A stretch of 64,000 nucleotides of DNA from Sympetrum striolatum (GCA_947579665.1 CANPUZ010000060.1:124001-188000); one strand, 5' to 3'; numbered from the stretch's first letter, positions 32,455 to 45,146 are shown. Notes: a model not told the origin generated them from the sequence alone. A program made the numbers and translations.

Positions 32455-32599
32455 ATTTACTTCGCTAAGACACCGTAAATTTCGCATAGAGACCGCTTAG
32501 TTTTCTAAGAGACATCTTAACTCGCTTTTAAAACGCTTTAAAACCGCTTTTATTCCTATTAGTTCGGTCAAAGAAATACCTAATCGGAATTAACAGTTA
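32455..32599. repeat. S spacer (145 bp)
   Basis: TTTCGCATAGAGACC form, as after array 13. Confidence 0.95.
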
Positions 32600-33258
32600 C
32601 TTTAGGTTGGGTTAGTTTGGGTTGTGTCTGGTTTGATTTGGTTGTTTGGGATGGGATGGGTTGGGTTGGGTAGGGATTGGTTGTATGGGTTGGGTTGGGT
32701 TGGGTTGGGTTGGGTTGGGTAGGGTTGGGTTGGGTTTTGTTGGGTTGGGTTGGGTTGGGTTGGGTAGGGTTGGGTTGGGTTGGGTTGTGTTGGGTTGGGT
32801 TGGGTTAAGTTGGGTTGGGTTGGGTTGGATGGTTGGGTTGGGTTGGGTTCGGTTGGGTTGGGGTAGATTGGGTTGGGTTGGGTTGGGTTGGGTATGGTTG
32901 GGTTGGGTTGGGTTAGGTTGGGTTGGGTTGGGTTGGGGTGGGTTGGGTTGGGTTGGGATGGGTAGGGTTGGGATGGGTTGGGTTGGGTATGGTTGGGTTG
33001 GGTTGGGTTGGGTAAAGTTGGGGTGGGTTGGGTTGGGTTGAGTTGGGACGGGTTGGGTTGGGTTGGGTAGGGTTGGGTTGGGTTTGGTTGGGTTGGGTTG
33101 GGTTTGGTTGGGTTGGGTTGGGGTAGGTTGGGTTGGGTTGGGTTGGGTTGGGTTGGGTAGGGTTGGGTTGGGTTTGGTTTGGTTGGGTTTGGTTGGGTTG
33201 GGGTGGGTTGGGTTGGGTTGGGTTGGGTAGGGTTGGGTTGGGTTGGGTTGGGTTGGGT
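32600..33258 (+). repeat. TTGGG array 23 (659 bp)
   Basis: Copy of array 14 with no length change. Confidence 0.96.
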
Positions 33259-34542
33259 ATTTACTTCGCTTAGACACCGTAAATTTAGCTTAGACTCCAC
33301 TTATTACGCTTTTAGTCCACTTTATTTGCTGAGAGTCCCTTCAATTAATATAGAGTCCGATCAATTCGCTTAGAGTCCGCTTTATTTGCTAAGAGCCCAA
33401 TTAGCTCGAGTTGAAACAGCTTCTTTCGCTGAGAGTCCGCTTAATTCGCTTAGACTCCGATTATCAGCTTCGTGACGGCTTATATCACATAGAAACCGCT
33501 TATTTCGCTAAGAGTCCAATAAGCTCGCGTAGAGTCCGATTCCTTCGCTAAGAGTCCACTTCATTCGCTTGATTCAAATTATTTAAGTAAGTGAACTCTC
33601 ATTTCGCGTAGATACCGCTTTATTTGCTTAAATTCTTTTCTTTCACTTAGAGTCATTTTCTTTGCTATGAGTCCGCTACATTCGCTTAGACTCTTTTTAT
33701 TTCGCTTAGTGACCGCTTATTTCCTTTATAGTCCGCTTTATTCTTTTAGACTCCTATTATTTCGCTATGTGACAGCTTATTTCGCTTAGACTCTGATATG
33801 CCAGCATTGAGTCCGATTACTTCCCATAGAGACGGCTTAGCATGGATAGCCTTTGCTTAGAGACCGCTTAGTTTCTAAGAGACATCTTAACTCGCTTTTA
33901 AAACGCTTTAAAACTGCTTTTATTATTATTAGTTCGGTCACAGAAAGAACTAATCGGAATTAACAGTTAGTTTAGGTTGGGTTAGGTTTGGTTGTGTCTG
34001 GTTGGGTTGGGTTGCTTAAAAATCCTTTTACCTCGCTTTGACACCGTTAATTTCGCTCACACTCCACTTATAACGCTTTTAGTCCACTTTATTTGCTCAG
34101 AGTCCCTTCAATAAATTTTTGAGTCCGCTTAATTCGCTTGGACTCCGATTATTTCGCTTTGTGACGGCTAATTTCGCTTAGAATCCGCTTTTTTCGCTAA
34201 AGGTCCACTAAGCTCGCTTTGAGTCCGCTTCTTTCGCTAAGAGTCTGCTTCATTCGCTTATACTCATTTTATTTCGCTTAGTGACCGCTTTTTTCCTTTA
34301 GAGTCCGCTTTATTCGCTTAGACTCATATTATTTCGCTATATAACAGCACATTTCGCTTAGACTATGATATGCCCACATTGAATCCGATTACTTCCCATA
34401 GATACAGCTTGGAATGGATAGCCTTCGCTTAGAGACCGCTTAGTTTTTCTAGTGACAGCTTAACTCGCTTATAACACGCTTTGAAACCGATATTATTCCA
34501 TTTAGTTCGGTCACAGAACGAACTAATCGGAATTAACAGTTA
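33259..34542. repeat. Spacer T1 + mini-array + full T2 (1,284 bp)
   Basis: T1 33259-33969, mini-array 33970-34014, T2 34015-34542. Same variant set as after array 14. Confidence 0.95.
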
Positions 34543-35100
34543 GTTTAGGTTAGGTTAGTTTGGGTTGTGTCTGGTTGGGTTTGGTTGTTTGGGTTGGGTT
34601 GGGTTGGGTTGGGTAGGGTTGGGTTGGGTTGGGTATGGGTTGGGTTGGGTTGGGTTGGGTTGGGGTAGGTTGGGTTTGGTTGGGTTGGGTAGGGTTGGGT
34701 TGGGTTGGGTTGGGTTGGGTTGGGTTTGGTTGGGTTGGGTTGGGGTGGGTTGGGTTGGGTTGGGTTGGGATGGGTTGGGTTAGGGTGGGTTGGGTTGGGT
34801 TGGGTTGGGTTGGGGTGGGTTGGGTTGGGTTGGGTAGGGTTGGGATGGGTTGGGTTTGGTTGGGTTGGGTTGGTTTGGGGTAGGTTGGGTTGGGTTGAGT
34901 TGGGATAGGTTGGGTTGGGTTGGGTTGGGAAGGGTTGGGTTGAGTTGGGTTGGGTTGGGTAGGGTTGGGTTGGGTTGGGTAGGGATTGGTTGGGTTGGGG
35001 TGGGTTGGGTTGGGTTGGGTTGTGTTGTGTTGGGTTGGGTTGGGTTGGGTTAGGTTGGGTTGGGTTGGAATGGGTTGGGTTGGGTTGGGTTGGGTTGGGT
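34543..35100 (+). repeat. TTGGG array 24 (558 bp)
   Basis: Copy of array 15 with no length change. Confidence 0.96.
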
Positions 35101-36170
35101 ATTTACTTCGCTTAGACACCGTAAATTTTGCTTAGACTCCATTTATTACAATTTTAGTCCGCTTTATTTGCTGAGAGTCCCTTCAATTAATATAGAGTCC
35201 GATCAATTCGCTTAGAGTCCGCTTTATTTGCTCAGAGCCCAATTAGCTCGAGTTGAAACAGCTTCTTTCGCTGAGAGTCCGCTTAATTCGCTTAGCCTCC
35301 GATTATCAGCTTCGTGACGGCTTCTTTTATCACATAGAAACCGCTTATTTCGCTAAGAGTCCAATAAGCTCGCTTAGAGTCCGTTTCCTTCGCTTAGAGT
35401 CCACTTCATTCGCTTGATTCAAATTATTTAAGTAAGTGAACTCTCATTTCGCTTAGATGCCGCTTTATTTGCTCAAATTCTTTTCTTTCACTTAGAGTCA
35501 TTTTCTTTGCTAAGAGTCCGCTACATTCGCTTAGACTCTTTTTATTTCGCTTAGTGACCGCTTATATCCTTTATAGTCCGCTTTATTCGTTTAGACTCCT
35601 ATTATTTCGCTATGTGACAGCTTATTTCGCTTAGACTCTGATATGCCAGCATTGAGTCCGATTACTTCCCATAGAGACGGATTAGCATGGATAGCCTATG
35701 CTTAGAGACCGCTTAGTTTCTAAGAGACATCTTAACTCGCTTTTAAAACGCTTTTAAACCGCTTTTATTCCTATTAGTTCGGTCACAGAAAGAACTAATC
35801 GGAATTAACAGTTAGTTTAGGTTGGGTTAGGTTTGGTTTTGTCTGGTTGGGTTGGGTTGCTTAAAATTCCATTTACTTCACTTTGACACCGTTTATTTCG
35901 CTCATACTCCACTTATAACGCTTTTAGTCCACTTTATTTGCTCAGAGTCCCTTCAATAAATTTTTGAGTCCGCTTAATTCGCTTGGACTCATATTATTTT
36001 GCTATATAACAGCACATTTCGCTTAGACTATGATATGCCCACATTGAATCCGATTTCTTCCCATAGATACAGCTTGGCATGGATAGCCTTCGCTTAGAGA
36101 CCGCTTAGTTTTTCTAGTGACAGCTTAACTCAATTATAACAGGCTTTGAAACGGCTTTTATTAACAGTTA
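35101..36170. repeat. Spacer T1 + mini-array + short T2, hairpin lost
   Basis: T1 35101-35814, mini-array 35815-35859, T2 35860-36170. Same mosaic switch as after array 15 and the same 37-bp hairpin deletion near 36,157-36,165. It keeps ACTCAATTATAAC where copy 1 has ACTAAATTATAAC. Confidence 0.94.
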
Positions 36171-36821
36171 GTTTAGGTTGGGTTAGTTTGGGTTGTGTCT
36201 GGTTGGGTTTGGTTGTTTGGGTTGGGTTGGGTTGGGATGTTTGGGTTGGGATGGGTTGGGTTGGGTTGGATTGGGTTGGGTAGGGTTGGGTTGGGTTGGG
36301 TTGGGTTGGGTTAGGTTGGGTTGGGTTGGGTTGGGTAGGGTTGGGCTGGGAAGGGTTGGGTTTGGTTGGGTTGGGGTGGGTTGGGTTGGGTTGGGTTTGG
36401 TTTGGTTGGGTTGGGTTGGGTTGGGTATGGTTGGGTTGAGTTGTGTTGGGTGTTAGTTGGGTTGGGTTGGGTTGGGTTGGGTAGGGTTGGGTTGGGTTGG
36501 GTTCGGTTGGGTTGGGTTGGGTTGGAATGGGTAGGGTTTGTTTGGGTTGGGTTGGGTTGGGTTGGGTGTTGGTAAGGTTGGGTTGGGTTGGGTTGGGTAA
36601 GGTTGGGCTGGGTTGGGTTGGGTTGGGTTGGGTCAGCTTGGGTTGGGTTGGGTTGGGTTGGTTTGGGTAGGGTTGGGTTGGATTGTGTTGGGTTGGGTTG
36701 GGTTTGGTTGGGTTGGGTAGGGTTGGGTTGGGTTGGGTTGTGTTGGGTTGGGTTGGGTTAAGTTGGGTTGGGTTGGGTTGGGTTGGGTAGGATGGGTTGG
36801 GTTGGATGGGTTGGGTTGGGT
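36171..36821 (+). repeat. TTGGG array 25 (651 bp)
   Basis: Copy of array 16 with five extra pentamers in the stretch after GGGTGTTAGTTGGG, where a GGGTAGGGTTGGG unit is present. Confidence 0.96.
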
Positions 36822-36966
36822 ATTTACTTCGCTAAGACACCGTAAATTTCGCTTAGAGACCGCTTAGTTTTCTAAGAGACATCTTAACTCGCTTTTAAAA
36901 CGCTTTAAAACCGCTTTTATTCCTATAAGTTCGGTCAAAGAAATACCTAATCGGAATTAACAGTTA
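36822..36966. repeat. S spacer (145 bp)
   Basis: CCTATAAGTTCGG form, as after array 16. Confidence 0.95.
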
Positions 36967-37510
36967 GTTTAGGTTGGGTTAGTTTGGGTTGTGTCTGGTT
37001 TGGTTTGGTTGTTTGGGATGGGTTGGGTTGGGTTGGGTAGGGATTGGTTGTATGGGTTGGGTTGGGTTCGGTTGGGTTGGGTTGGGTTGGGTTTTGTTTG
37101 GTTGGGTTGTGTTGGGTTTGGTTTGTTTGGGATGGGTCGGGTTGGGTTGCGTTGGGTTGCGTTGGGTTGCGTTGGGTTTGGATTGGTTGGGTTAGGTTGG
37201 TTGTTGGTTGGGTTTGGTTGGATTGGGTTGTGTTGGGTTGGGTTGGGTTGGGTTAGGTTGGGCTGGGTTGGGTTGGGTTGGGTTGGGTCAGCTTGGGTTG
37301 GGTTGGGTTGGGTTGGGATGGGTAGGGTTGGGTTGGGTTTTGTTGGGTTGGGTTGGGTTGGGTAGGGTTGGGTTGGGTTGGGTTGTGTTGGGTTGGGTTG
37401 GGTTAAGTTGGGTTGGGTTGGGTTGGGTTGGGTTGGATGGTTGGGTTGGGTTGGGTTGGGTTGGGTTGGGGTAGATTGGGTTGGGTTGGGTTGGGTAGGG
37501 TTGGGTTGGG
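36967..37510 (+). repeat. TTGGG array 26 (544 bp)
   Basis: Copy of array 17 with one extra pentamer. Right border GGGCTTCAAAACCG. Confidence 0.96.
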
Positions 37511-38146
37511 CTTCAAAACCGCTTTTATTATTATTATTTCGGTCACAGAAAGAACTAATCGGAATTAACAGTTAGTTTAGGTTGGGTTAGGTTTGGTTGT
37601 GTCTGGTTGGGTTGGGTTGCTTAAAAATCCATTTACCTCGCTTTGACACCGTTAATTTCGCTCATACTCCACTTATAACGCTTTTAGTCCACTTTTTTGC
37701 TCAGAGTCCCTTCAATAAATTTTTGAGTCCGCTTAATTCGCTTGGACTCCGATTATTTCGCTTTGTGACGGCTAATTTTGCTTAGAATCCGCTTTTTTCG
37801 CTAAAGGTCCACTAAGCTCGCTTTGAGTCCGCTTCTTTCGCTAAGAGTCTGCTTCATTCGCTTATACTCATTTTATTTCGCTTAGTGACCGCTTTTTTCC
37901 TTTAGAGTCCGCTTTATTCGCTTAGACTCATATTATTTCGCTATATAACAGCACATTTCGCTTAGACTATGATATGCCCACATTGAATCCGATTACTTCC
38001 CATAGATACAGCTTGGAATGGATAGCCTTCGCTTAGAGACCGCTTAGTTTTTCTAGTGACAGCTTAACTCGCTTATAACACGCTTTGAAACCAATATTAT
38101 TCCATTTAGTTCGGTCACAGAACGAACTAATCGGAATTAACAGTTA
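37511..38146. repeat. Spacer: 64-bp T1 tail + mini-array + T2
   Basis: T1 tail 37511-37574, mini-array 37575-37619, T2 37620-38146. Same damaged hairpin arm as at 24.5 kb. Confidence 0.94.
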
Positions 38147-38839
38147 GTTTAGGTTAGGTTAGTTTGGGTTGTGTCTGGTTGGGTTTGGTTGTTTGGGTTG
38201 GGTTGGGTTGGGTTGGGTAGGGTTGGGTTGGGTTGGGTATGGGTTGGGTTGGGTTGGGTTGGGTTGGGGTAGGTTGGGTTGGGTTGGGTTGGGTTGGGTT
38301 GGGTCGGGTAGGGTTGGGTTGGGTTGGGTTGGGTTGGGTTGGGTTGGGTTGGGTTGGGTTGGGTGGGTTGGGTTTTGGTTTGGTTGGGTAGGTTTGGGTT
38401 GGGATGGGTTGGGTTTGGGTGGGTTGGGTTGGGTTGGGTTGGGTTGGGGTGGGTTGGGTTGGGTTGGGTAGGGTTGGGATGGGTTGGGTTTGGTTGGGTT
38501 GGGTTGGTTTGGGGTAGGTTGGGTTGGGTTGGGTTGGGTAGGGTTGGGATGGGTTGGGTTTGGTTGGGTTAGGTTGGTTTGGGGTAGGTTGGGTTGGGTT
38601 GGGTAGGGTTAGGTTGGGTTGGGTTGGGTTGGGAAGGGTTGGGTTGGGTTGGGTTGGGTTGGGGTAGGTTGGGTTTGGTTGGGTTGGGTTGGGTTGGGTT
38701 GGGTAGGGTTGGGTTGGGTTGGGTAGGGTTGGGTTGGGTTGGGGTGGGTTGGGTTGGGTTGGGTTGTGTTGTGTTGGGTTGGGTTGGGTTAGGTTGGGTT
38801 GGGTTGGAATGGGTTGGGTTGGGTTGGGTTGGGTTGGGT
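38147..38839 (+). repeat. TTGGG array 27 (693 bp)
   Basis: Copy of array 18 with no length change. Confidence 0.96.
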
Positions 38840-40126
38840 ATTTACTTCGCTTAGACACCGTAAATTTTGCTTAGACTCCATTTATTACAATTTTAGTCCG
38901 CTTTATTTGCTGAGAGTCCCTTCAATTAATATAGAGTCCGATCAATTCGCTTAGAGTCCGCTTTATTTGCTCAGAGCCCAATTAGCTCGAGTTGAAACAG
39001 CTTCTTTCGCTGAGAGTCCGCTTAATTCGCTTAGCCTCCGATTATCAGCTTCGTGACGGCTTCTTTTATCACATAGAAACCGCTTATTTCGCTAAGAGTC
39101 CAATAAGCTCGCTTAGAGTCCGTTTCCTTCGCTTAGAGTCCACTTCATTCGCTTGATTCAAATAATTTAAGTAAGTGAACTCTCATTTCGCTTAGATGCC
39201 GCTTTATTTGCTCAAATTCTTTTCTTTCACTTAGAGTCATTTTCTTTGCTAAGAGTCCGCTACATTCGCTTAGACTATTTTTATTTCGCTTAGTGACCGC
39301 TTATTTCCTTTATAGTCCGCTTTATTCGTTTAGACTCCTATTATTTCGCTATGTGACAGCTTATTTCGCTTAGACTCTGATATGCCAGCATTGAGTCCGA
39401 TTACTTCCCATAGAGACGGCTTAGCATGGATAGCCTTTGCTTAGAGACCGCTTAGTTTCTAGGAGACATCTTAACTCGCTTTTAAAACGCTTTAAAACCG
39501 CTTTTATTCCTATTAGTTCGGTCACAGAAAGAACTAATCGGAATTAACAGTTAGTTTAGGTTGGGTTAGGTTTGGTTGTGTCTGGTTGGGTTGGGTTGCT
39601 TAGAAATCCATTTACCTCGCTTTGACACCGTTAATTTCGCTCATACTCCACTTATAACGCTTTTAGTCCACTTTATTTGCTCAGAGTCCCTTCAATAAAT
39701 TTTTGAGTCGGCTTAATTCGCTTGGACTCCGATTATTTCGCTTAGTGACGGCTTATTTCGCTTAGAATCCGCTTTTTTCACTAAAGGTCCACTAAGCTCG
39801 CTTTGAGTCCGCTTCTTTCGCTAAGAGTCTGCTTCATTCGCTTATCTTCATTTTATTTCGCTTAGTGACCGCTTTTTTCCTTTAGAGTCCGCTTTATTCG
39901 CTTAGACTCATATTATTTCGCTATATAACAGCACATTTCGGTTAGACTATGATATGCCCACATTGAATCCGATTACTTACCATAAATACAGCTTGGCATG
40001 GTCAGCCTTCGCTTAGAGACCGCTTAGTTTTTCTAGTGACAGCTTAACTCGCTTATAACACGCTTTGAAACCGATATTATTCCATTTAGTTCGGTCACAG
40101 AACGAACTAATCGGAATTAACAGTTA
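38840..40126. repeat. Spacer T1 + mini-array + full T2
   Basis: T1 38840-39553, mini-array 39554-39598, T2 39599-40126. One substitution against copy 1: CATAAATACAGC for CATAGATACAGC. Confidence 0.95.
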
Positions 40127-40872
40127 GTTTAGGTTGGGTTAGTTTGGGTTGTGTCTGGCTTGGTTTGGTTGTTTGGGTTGGGTTGGGTTGGGATGTTTGG
40201 GTTGGGTTGGGTTGGGTTGGGTAGGATTGGGTTGGGTTGGGTTGGGTTGGGGAAGGTTGGGTTGGGTTGGGTTGCGTTGGGTTGGGTAGGGTTGGGTTGG
40301 GAAGGGTTGGTTTGGGTTGGGTTGGGTTAGGTTGGGTTGGGGTGGGTTGGGGTGGGTTTCGTTGGGTTGGGTAGGTTTGGGATGGGTTGGGTTGGGTTGG
40401 GGTGGGTTGGGTTGGGTTGGGTAGGGTTGGGTTGGGTTGGGTTGGGTTGGGTTGGGTTGGGGTAGGTTGGGTTGGGTTTGGTTGGGTTAGGTTGGGTTGG
40501 GTTGGGTTGGGGTGGGTTGGGATGGGTTGGGTTGGGTTGGGTTGGGTTGGGGTGGGTTGGGTTGGGTTGGGTTGGGTTGGGGTGGGTTGGGTTGGGTTGG
40601 GTAGGGTTGGGTTGGGTTGGGTTGGGTTGGGTTAGGTTGGGGTAGGTTGGGTTGGGTTGGGTTGGGTTAGGTTGGGTTGGGTTGGGTTGGGTTGGGTTGG
40701 GGTAGGTTGGGTTGGGTTAGGTTGGGTTAGGTTGGGTTGGGTTGGGTTGGGTAGGGTTGGGTTGGGTTGGGTTGGGTTGAGTTGGGTTGGGTTGGGGTGG
40801 GGTGGGTTGGGTTGGGTTGGGTTGGGATGGGTAGGGTTGGGTTGGGTTGGGTTGGGTTGGGTTGGGTTGGGT
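40127..40872 (+). repeat. TTGGG array 28 (746 bp)
   Basis: Copy of array 19, same length. GGGTAGGATTGGG replaces GGGTAGGGTTGGG near 40,224, and another variant pentamer differs near 40,530. Confidence 0.96.
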
Positions 40873-41188
40873 ATTAACTTCGCTTAGACACCGTACATTT
40901 CGCTTAGACTCCACTTATTACGCTTTTAGTCCGCTTTATTTGCTGAGAGTCTGCTTCATTCGCTTAGACTCATTTTATTTCGCTATATAACAGCACATTT
41001 CGCTTAGACTATGATATGCCCACATTGAATCCGATTTCTTCCCATAGATACTGCTTGGCATGGAAAGCCTTCGCTTAGAGACCGCTTAGTTTTTCTAGTG
41101 ACAGCTTAACTCAATTATAACACGCTTAGATACCGCTTTTATTCCAATTAGTTCGGTCACAGAACGAACTAATCGGAATTAACAGTGA
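40873..41188. repeat. M spacer (316 bp)
   Basis: Copy of the M spacer after array 19, with CACCGTACATTTCG and AACAGTGAGTTTTGG. Confidence 0.95.
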
Positions 41189-41513
41189 GTTTTGGTTGGG
41201 TTAGTTTGGGTTGTGTCTGGTTGGGTTTGGTTGTTTGGGTTGGGTTGGGTTAGGTTGGGATGTTTGGGTTGGGTTGGGTTGGGTTGGGTTAAGTAGGGTT
41301 GGGTTGGGATGGGTTGGGTTGGGTTGGGTGGGTTTGGTTGGGTTGGGTTGGGTTGGGTTGGGGTAGGTTGGGTTGGGTTGGGTAGGGTTGGGTTGGGTTG
41401 GGTTGGGTTGGGTATGGTTGGGTTGGGTTGGGTTGGGTTGGGTTGTGTTGGGTTGGGTTGGGTTTGGTTAGGTTGGGTTGGGTTGGGTTGGGTTGGGTTG
41501 TGTTGGGTTGGGT
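41189..41513 (+). repeat. TTGGG array 29 (325 bp)
   Basis: Copy of array 20, unexpanded. Confidence 0.96.
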
Positions 41514-42797
41514 ATTTACTTCGCTTAGACACCGTAAATTCGGCTTAGACTCCACTTATTACGATTTTAGTCCGCTTAATTTGCTGAGAGTCCCTTCAAT
41601 TAATATAGAGTCCGATAAATTCGCTTAGAGTCCGCTTTATTTGCTCAGAGCCCAATTAGCTCGAGTTGAAACAGCTTCTTTCGCTGAGAGTCCGCTTAAT
41701 TCGCTTAGCCTCCGATTATCAGCTTCGTGACGGCTTATATCACATAGAAACCGCTTATTTCGCTAAGAGTCCAATAAGCTCGCTTAGAGTACGTTTCCTT
41801 CGCTTAGAGTCCACTTCATTCGCTTGATTCAAATTATTTAAGTAATTGAACTCTCATTTCGCTTAGATACCGCTTTATTTGCTTAAATTCTTTTCCATCA
41901 CTTAGAGTCATTTTCTTTGCTAAGAGTCCGCTACATTCGCTTAGACTCTTTTTATTTCGCTTAGTGACCGCTTATTTCCTTTATAGTCCACTTTATTCGT
42001 TTAGACTCCTATTATTTCGCTATGTGACAGCTTATTTCGCTTAGACTCTGATATGCCAGCATTGAGTCCGATTACTTCCCATAGAGACGGCTTACCATGG
42101 ATAGCCTTTGCTTAGAGACCGCTTAGTTTCTAAGAGACATCTTAACTCGCTTTTAAAACGCTTTAAAACCGCTTTTATTCCTATTATTTCGGTCACAGAA
42201 AGAACTAATCGGAATTAACAGTTAGTTTAGGTTGGGTTAGGTTTGGTTGTGTCTGGTTGGGTTGGGTTGCTTAAAAATCCATTTACCTCACTTTGACACC
42301 GTTAATTTCGCTCATACTCCACTTATAACGCTTTAAGTCCACTTTATTTGCTCAGAGTCCCTTCAATAAATTTTTGAGTCCGCTTAATTCGCTTGGACTC
42401 CGATTATTTCGCTTAGTGACGGCTAATTTCGCTTAGAATCCGCTTTTTTCGCTAAAGGTCCACTAAGCTCGCATTGAGTCCGCTTCTTTCGCTAAGAGTC
42501 TGCTTCATTCGCTTACACTCATTTTATTTCGCTTAGTGACCGCTTTTTTCCTTTCGAGTCCGCTTTATTCGCTTAGACTCATATTATTTCACTATATAAC
42601 AGCACATTTCGGTTAGACTATGATATGCCCACATTGAATCCGATTACTTACCATAGATACAGCTTGGCTTGGATAGCCTTCGCTTAGAGACCGCTTAGTT
42701 TTTCTAGTGACAGCTTACCTCGCTTATAACACGCTTTGAAACCGATATTATTCCATTTAGTTCGGTTACAGAACGAACTAATCGGAATTAACAGTTA
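41514..42797. repeat. Spacer T1 + mini-array + full T2; right end of block copy 2
   Basis: T1 41514-42224, mini-array 42225-42269, T2 42270-42797. From about 42,424 it departs from the block-1 sequence (GGCTAATTT, GCATTGAG, TTACACTC, CTTTCGAG, TTCGGTTACAG). Confidence 0.94.
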
Positions 42798-43340
42798 GTT
42801 TAGGTTAGGTTAGTTTGGGTTGTGTCAGGATGGGTTTGGTTGTTTGGGTTGGGTTGGGATGGGTTGGGTAGGGTTGGGTTGGGATGGATATGGGTTGGGT
42901 TGGGTTGGGTTGGGTTGGGGTAGGTTGGGTTGGGTTGGGTTGGGTTGGGTTGGGTTGGGTAGGGTTCGGTTGGGTAGGGTTGGGTTGGGTTGGGTTGGGG
43001 TGGGTTGGGTTGGGTTGGGTAGGTTTGGGTTGGGATGGGTTGGGTTGGGGTGGGTTGGGTTGGGTTGGGTTGGGGTGGGTTGGGTTGGGTTGGGTAGGGT
43101 TGGGTTGGGTTGGGTTGGGTTGGGTTGGGTTGGGGTAGGTTGGGTTGGGTTGGGTTGGGTTAGGTTGGGTTGGGTTGGGTTGGGAAGGGTTGGGTTGGGT
43201 TGGGTTGGGTTTGGTAGGGTTGGGTTGGGTTGGGTTGGGTTGGGTTGGGGTGGGTTGGGTTGGGTTGGGTTGGGTAGGGTTGGGTTGTGTTGGTTTGGGT
43301 TGGGTTGGGTTGGGTTAGGATTAGTTGGGTTGGGTTGGGT
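42798..43340 (+). repeat. TTGGG array 30 (543 bp)
   Basis: Array 12/15 family entry with the private TGTGTCAGGATGGG in place of TGTGTCTGGTTGGG. It ends GGATTAGTTGGG before the border. It has no full-length partner in the window. Confidence 0.95.
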
Positions 43341-43656
43341 ATTTACTTCGCTTAGACACCGTAAATTTTGCTTAGACTCCACTTATTACGCTTTTAGTCC
43401 GCTTTATTTGCTGAGAGTCTGCTTTATTCGCTGAGACTCATATTATTTCGCTATATAACAGCACATTTCGCTTAGACTATGATATGCCCAAATTGAATCC
43501 GATTTCTTCCCATAGATACAGCTTGGCATGGATAGCCTTCGCTTAGAGACCGCTTAGTTTTTCTAGTGACAGCTTAACTCAATTATAACACGCTTTGAAA
43601 CCGCTTTTATTCCAATTAGTTCGGTCACAGAACGAACTAATTGGAATTAACTGTTA
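43341..43656. repeat. M spacer (316 bp)
   Basis: GAGAGTCTGCTTTATTCGCTGAG form, shared with 45.8 kb. The hairpin right flank is TTGG instead of TCGG, and the entry reads AACTGTTAG. Confidence 0.95.
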
Positions 43657-44038
43657 GTTTAGGTTAGGTTAGTTTGGGTTGTGTCTGGTTGGGTTTGGTT
43701 GTTTGGGTTGGGTTGGGTTGGGTTGGGGTGGGTTGGGTTGGGTTGGGTTTGGTACGATTGGGTTGGGTTGGGTTGGGTTTGGTTGGGTTGGGGTAGGTTG
43801 GGTTGGGTTGGGTTGGGTTGGGTTGGGTAGGGTTGGGTTGGGAAAGGTTGGGTTGGGTTGGGTTGGGTTTGGTTGGGTTGGGTTGGGTTGGGTTGTTTTG
43901 TGGTGGGTTGGGTTGGGTTGGGTTGGGTTGGGTTTGGTTGGGTTGGGTTGGGTTGGGGTGGGTTGGGTTGGGTTGGGTTGGGTAGGGTTGGGTTGGGTTG
44001 GGTCGGGTTGGGTTGGGTTTGGTTGGGTTGGGTTGGGT
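43657..44038 (+). repeat. TTGGG array 31 (382 bp)
   Basis: Markers are GGTACGATTGGG, GGGAAAGG and TTGTTTTGTGGTGGG. Partner is array 34 (15 bp shorter). Confidence 0.95.
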
Positions 44039-44354
44039 ATTTACTTCGCTTAGACACCGTAAATTTCGCTTAGACTCCACTTATTACGCTTTTAGTCCGC
44101 TTTATTTGCTGAGAGTCTGCTTTATTCGCTTAGACTCATATTATTTCGCTATATAACAGCACATTTCGCTTAGACTATGATTTGCCCACATTGAATCCGA
44201 TTTCTTCCCATAGATACAGCTTGGCATGGATAGCCTTCGCTTAGAGACCGCCTAGTTTTTCTAGTGACAGCTTAACTCAATTATAACAGGCTTTGAAACG
44301 GCTTTTATTCCAATTAGTTCGGTCACAGAACGAACTAATCGGAATTAACAGTTA
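44039..44354. repeat. M spacer (316 bp)
   Basis: Contains ATGATTTGCCC and GACCGCCTAG, shared with the enlarged M spacer at 46.5 kb. Confidence 0.95.
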
Positions 44355-45001
44355 GTTTAGGTTGGGTTAGTTTGGGTTGTGTCTGGTTGGGTTTGAGGGT
44401 TTGGGTTGGGTTGGGTTGGGATGTTTTGGTTGGGATGGGTTGGGTTGGGTTGGATTGGGTTGGGTAGGGTTGGGTTGGGTTGGGTTGGGTTGGGTTAATT
44501 TGGGTTGGGTTGGGTTGGGTAGGGTTGGGCTGGGAAGGGTTGGGTTGGGTTGGGTTGGGTTGGGTTGGGGTGGGTTGGGTTGGGTTGGGTTTGGTTTGGT
44601 TGGGTTGGGTTGGGTTGGGTATGGTTGGGTTGAGTTGTGTTGGGTGTTAGTTTGGTTGGGTTGGGTTGGGTTGGGTAGGGTTGGGTTGGGTTGGGTTCGG
44701 TTGGGTTGGGTTGGGTTGGGTTGGAATGGGTAGGGTTTGTTTGGGTTGGGTTGGGTTGGGTTGGGTGTTGGTAAGGTTGGGTTGGGTTGGGTTAGGTTGG
44801 GCTGGGTTGGGTTGGGTTGGGTTGGGTCAGCTTGGGTTGGGTTGGGTTGGGTTGGTTTGGGTAGGGTTGGGTTGGATTGTGTTGGGTTGGGTTGGGTTGG
44901 GTTGGGTTGAGTAGGGTTGGGTTGGGTTGGGTTGTGTTGGGTTGGGTTGGGTTAAGTTGGGTTGGGTTGGGTTGGGTTAGGTTGGATGGGTTGGGTTGGG
45001 T
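44355..45001 (+). repeat. TTGGG array 32 (647 bp)
   Basis: Array 10/16 family. Private entry GGGTTTGAGGGTTTGGG and TTAATTTGGG. Right border TATTAACTTCG. Confidence 0.95.
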
Positions 45002-45146
45002 ATTAACTTCGCTAAGACACCGTAAATTTCGCTTAGAGACCGCTTAGTTTTCTAAGAGACATCTTAACTCGCTTTTAAAACGCTTTAAAACCGCTTTTAT
45101 TCCTATTAGTTCGGTCAAAGAAATACCTAATCGGAATTAACAGTTA
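45002..45146. repeat. S spacer (145 bp)
   Basis: Standard S form except for the initial ATTAAC in place of ATTTAC. Confidence 0.95.

Larger units (their letters stand above)
29571..42420. repeat. 13.0-kb higher-order block, copy 2
   Basis: Arrays 21-29 match arrays 12-20 one for one. Array lengths are 518/518, 897/892, 659/659, 558/558, 626/651, 539/544, 693/693, 746/746 and 325/325 bp. I saw only a few base differences in spacers (for example 23,123 A versus C in copy 2, and 26,945 G versus A in copy 2). Close similarity to copy 1 weakens from about 42,424 (GGCTAATTT against GGCTTATTT), which marks the right break in a T2 spacer. Confidence 0.93.

Noticed and set aside
16560..42420. The 13.0-kb tandem copy as a certain biological duplication
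   Set aside because: Near-identity fits a recent event, but I cannot exclude an assembly duplication from sequence alone, so it is reported as a finding to be tested with reads.
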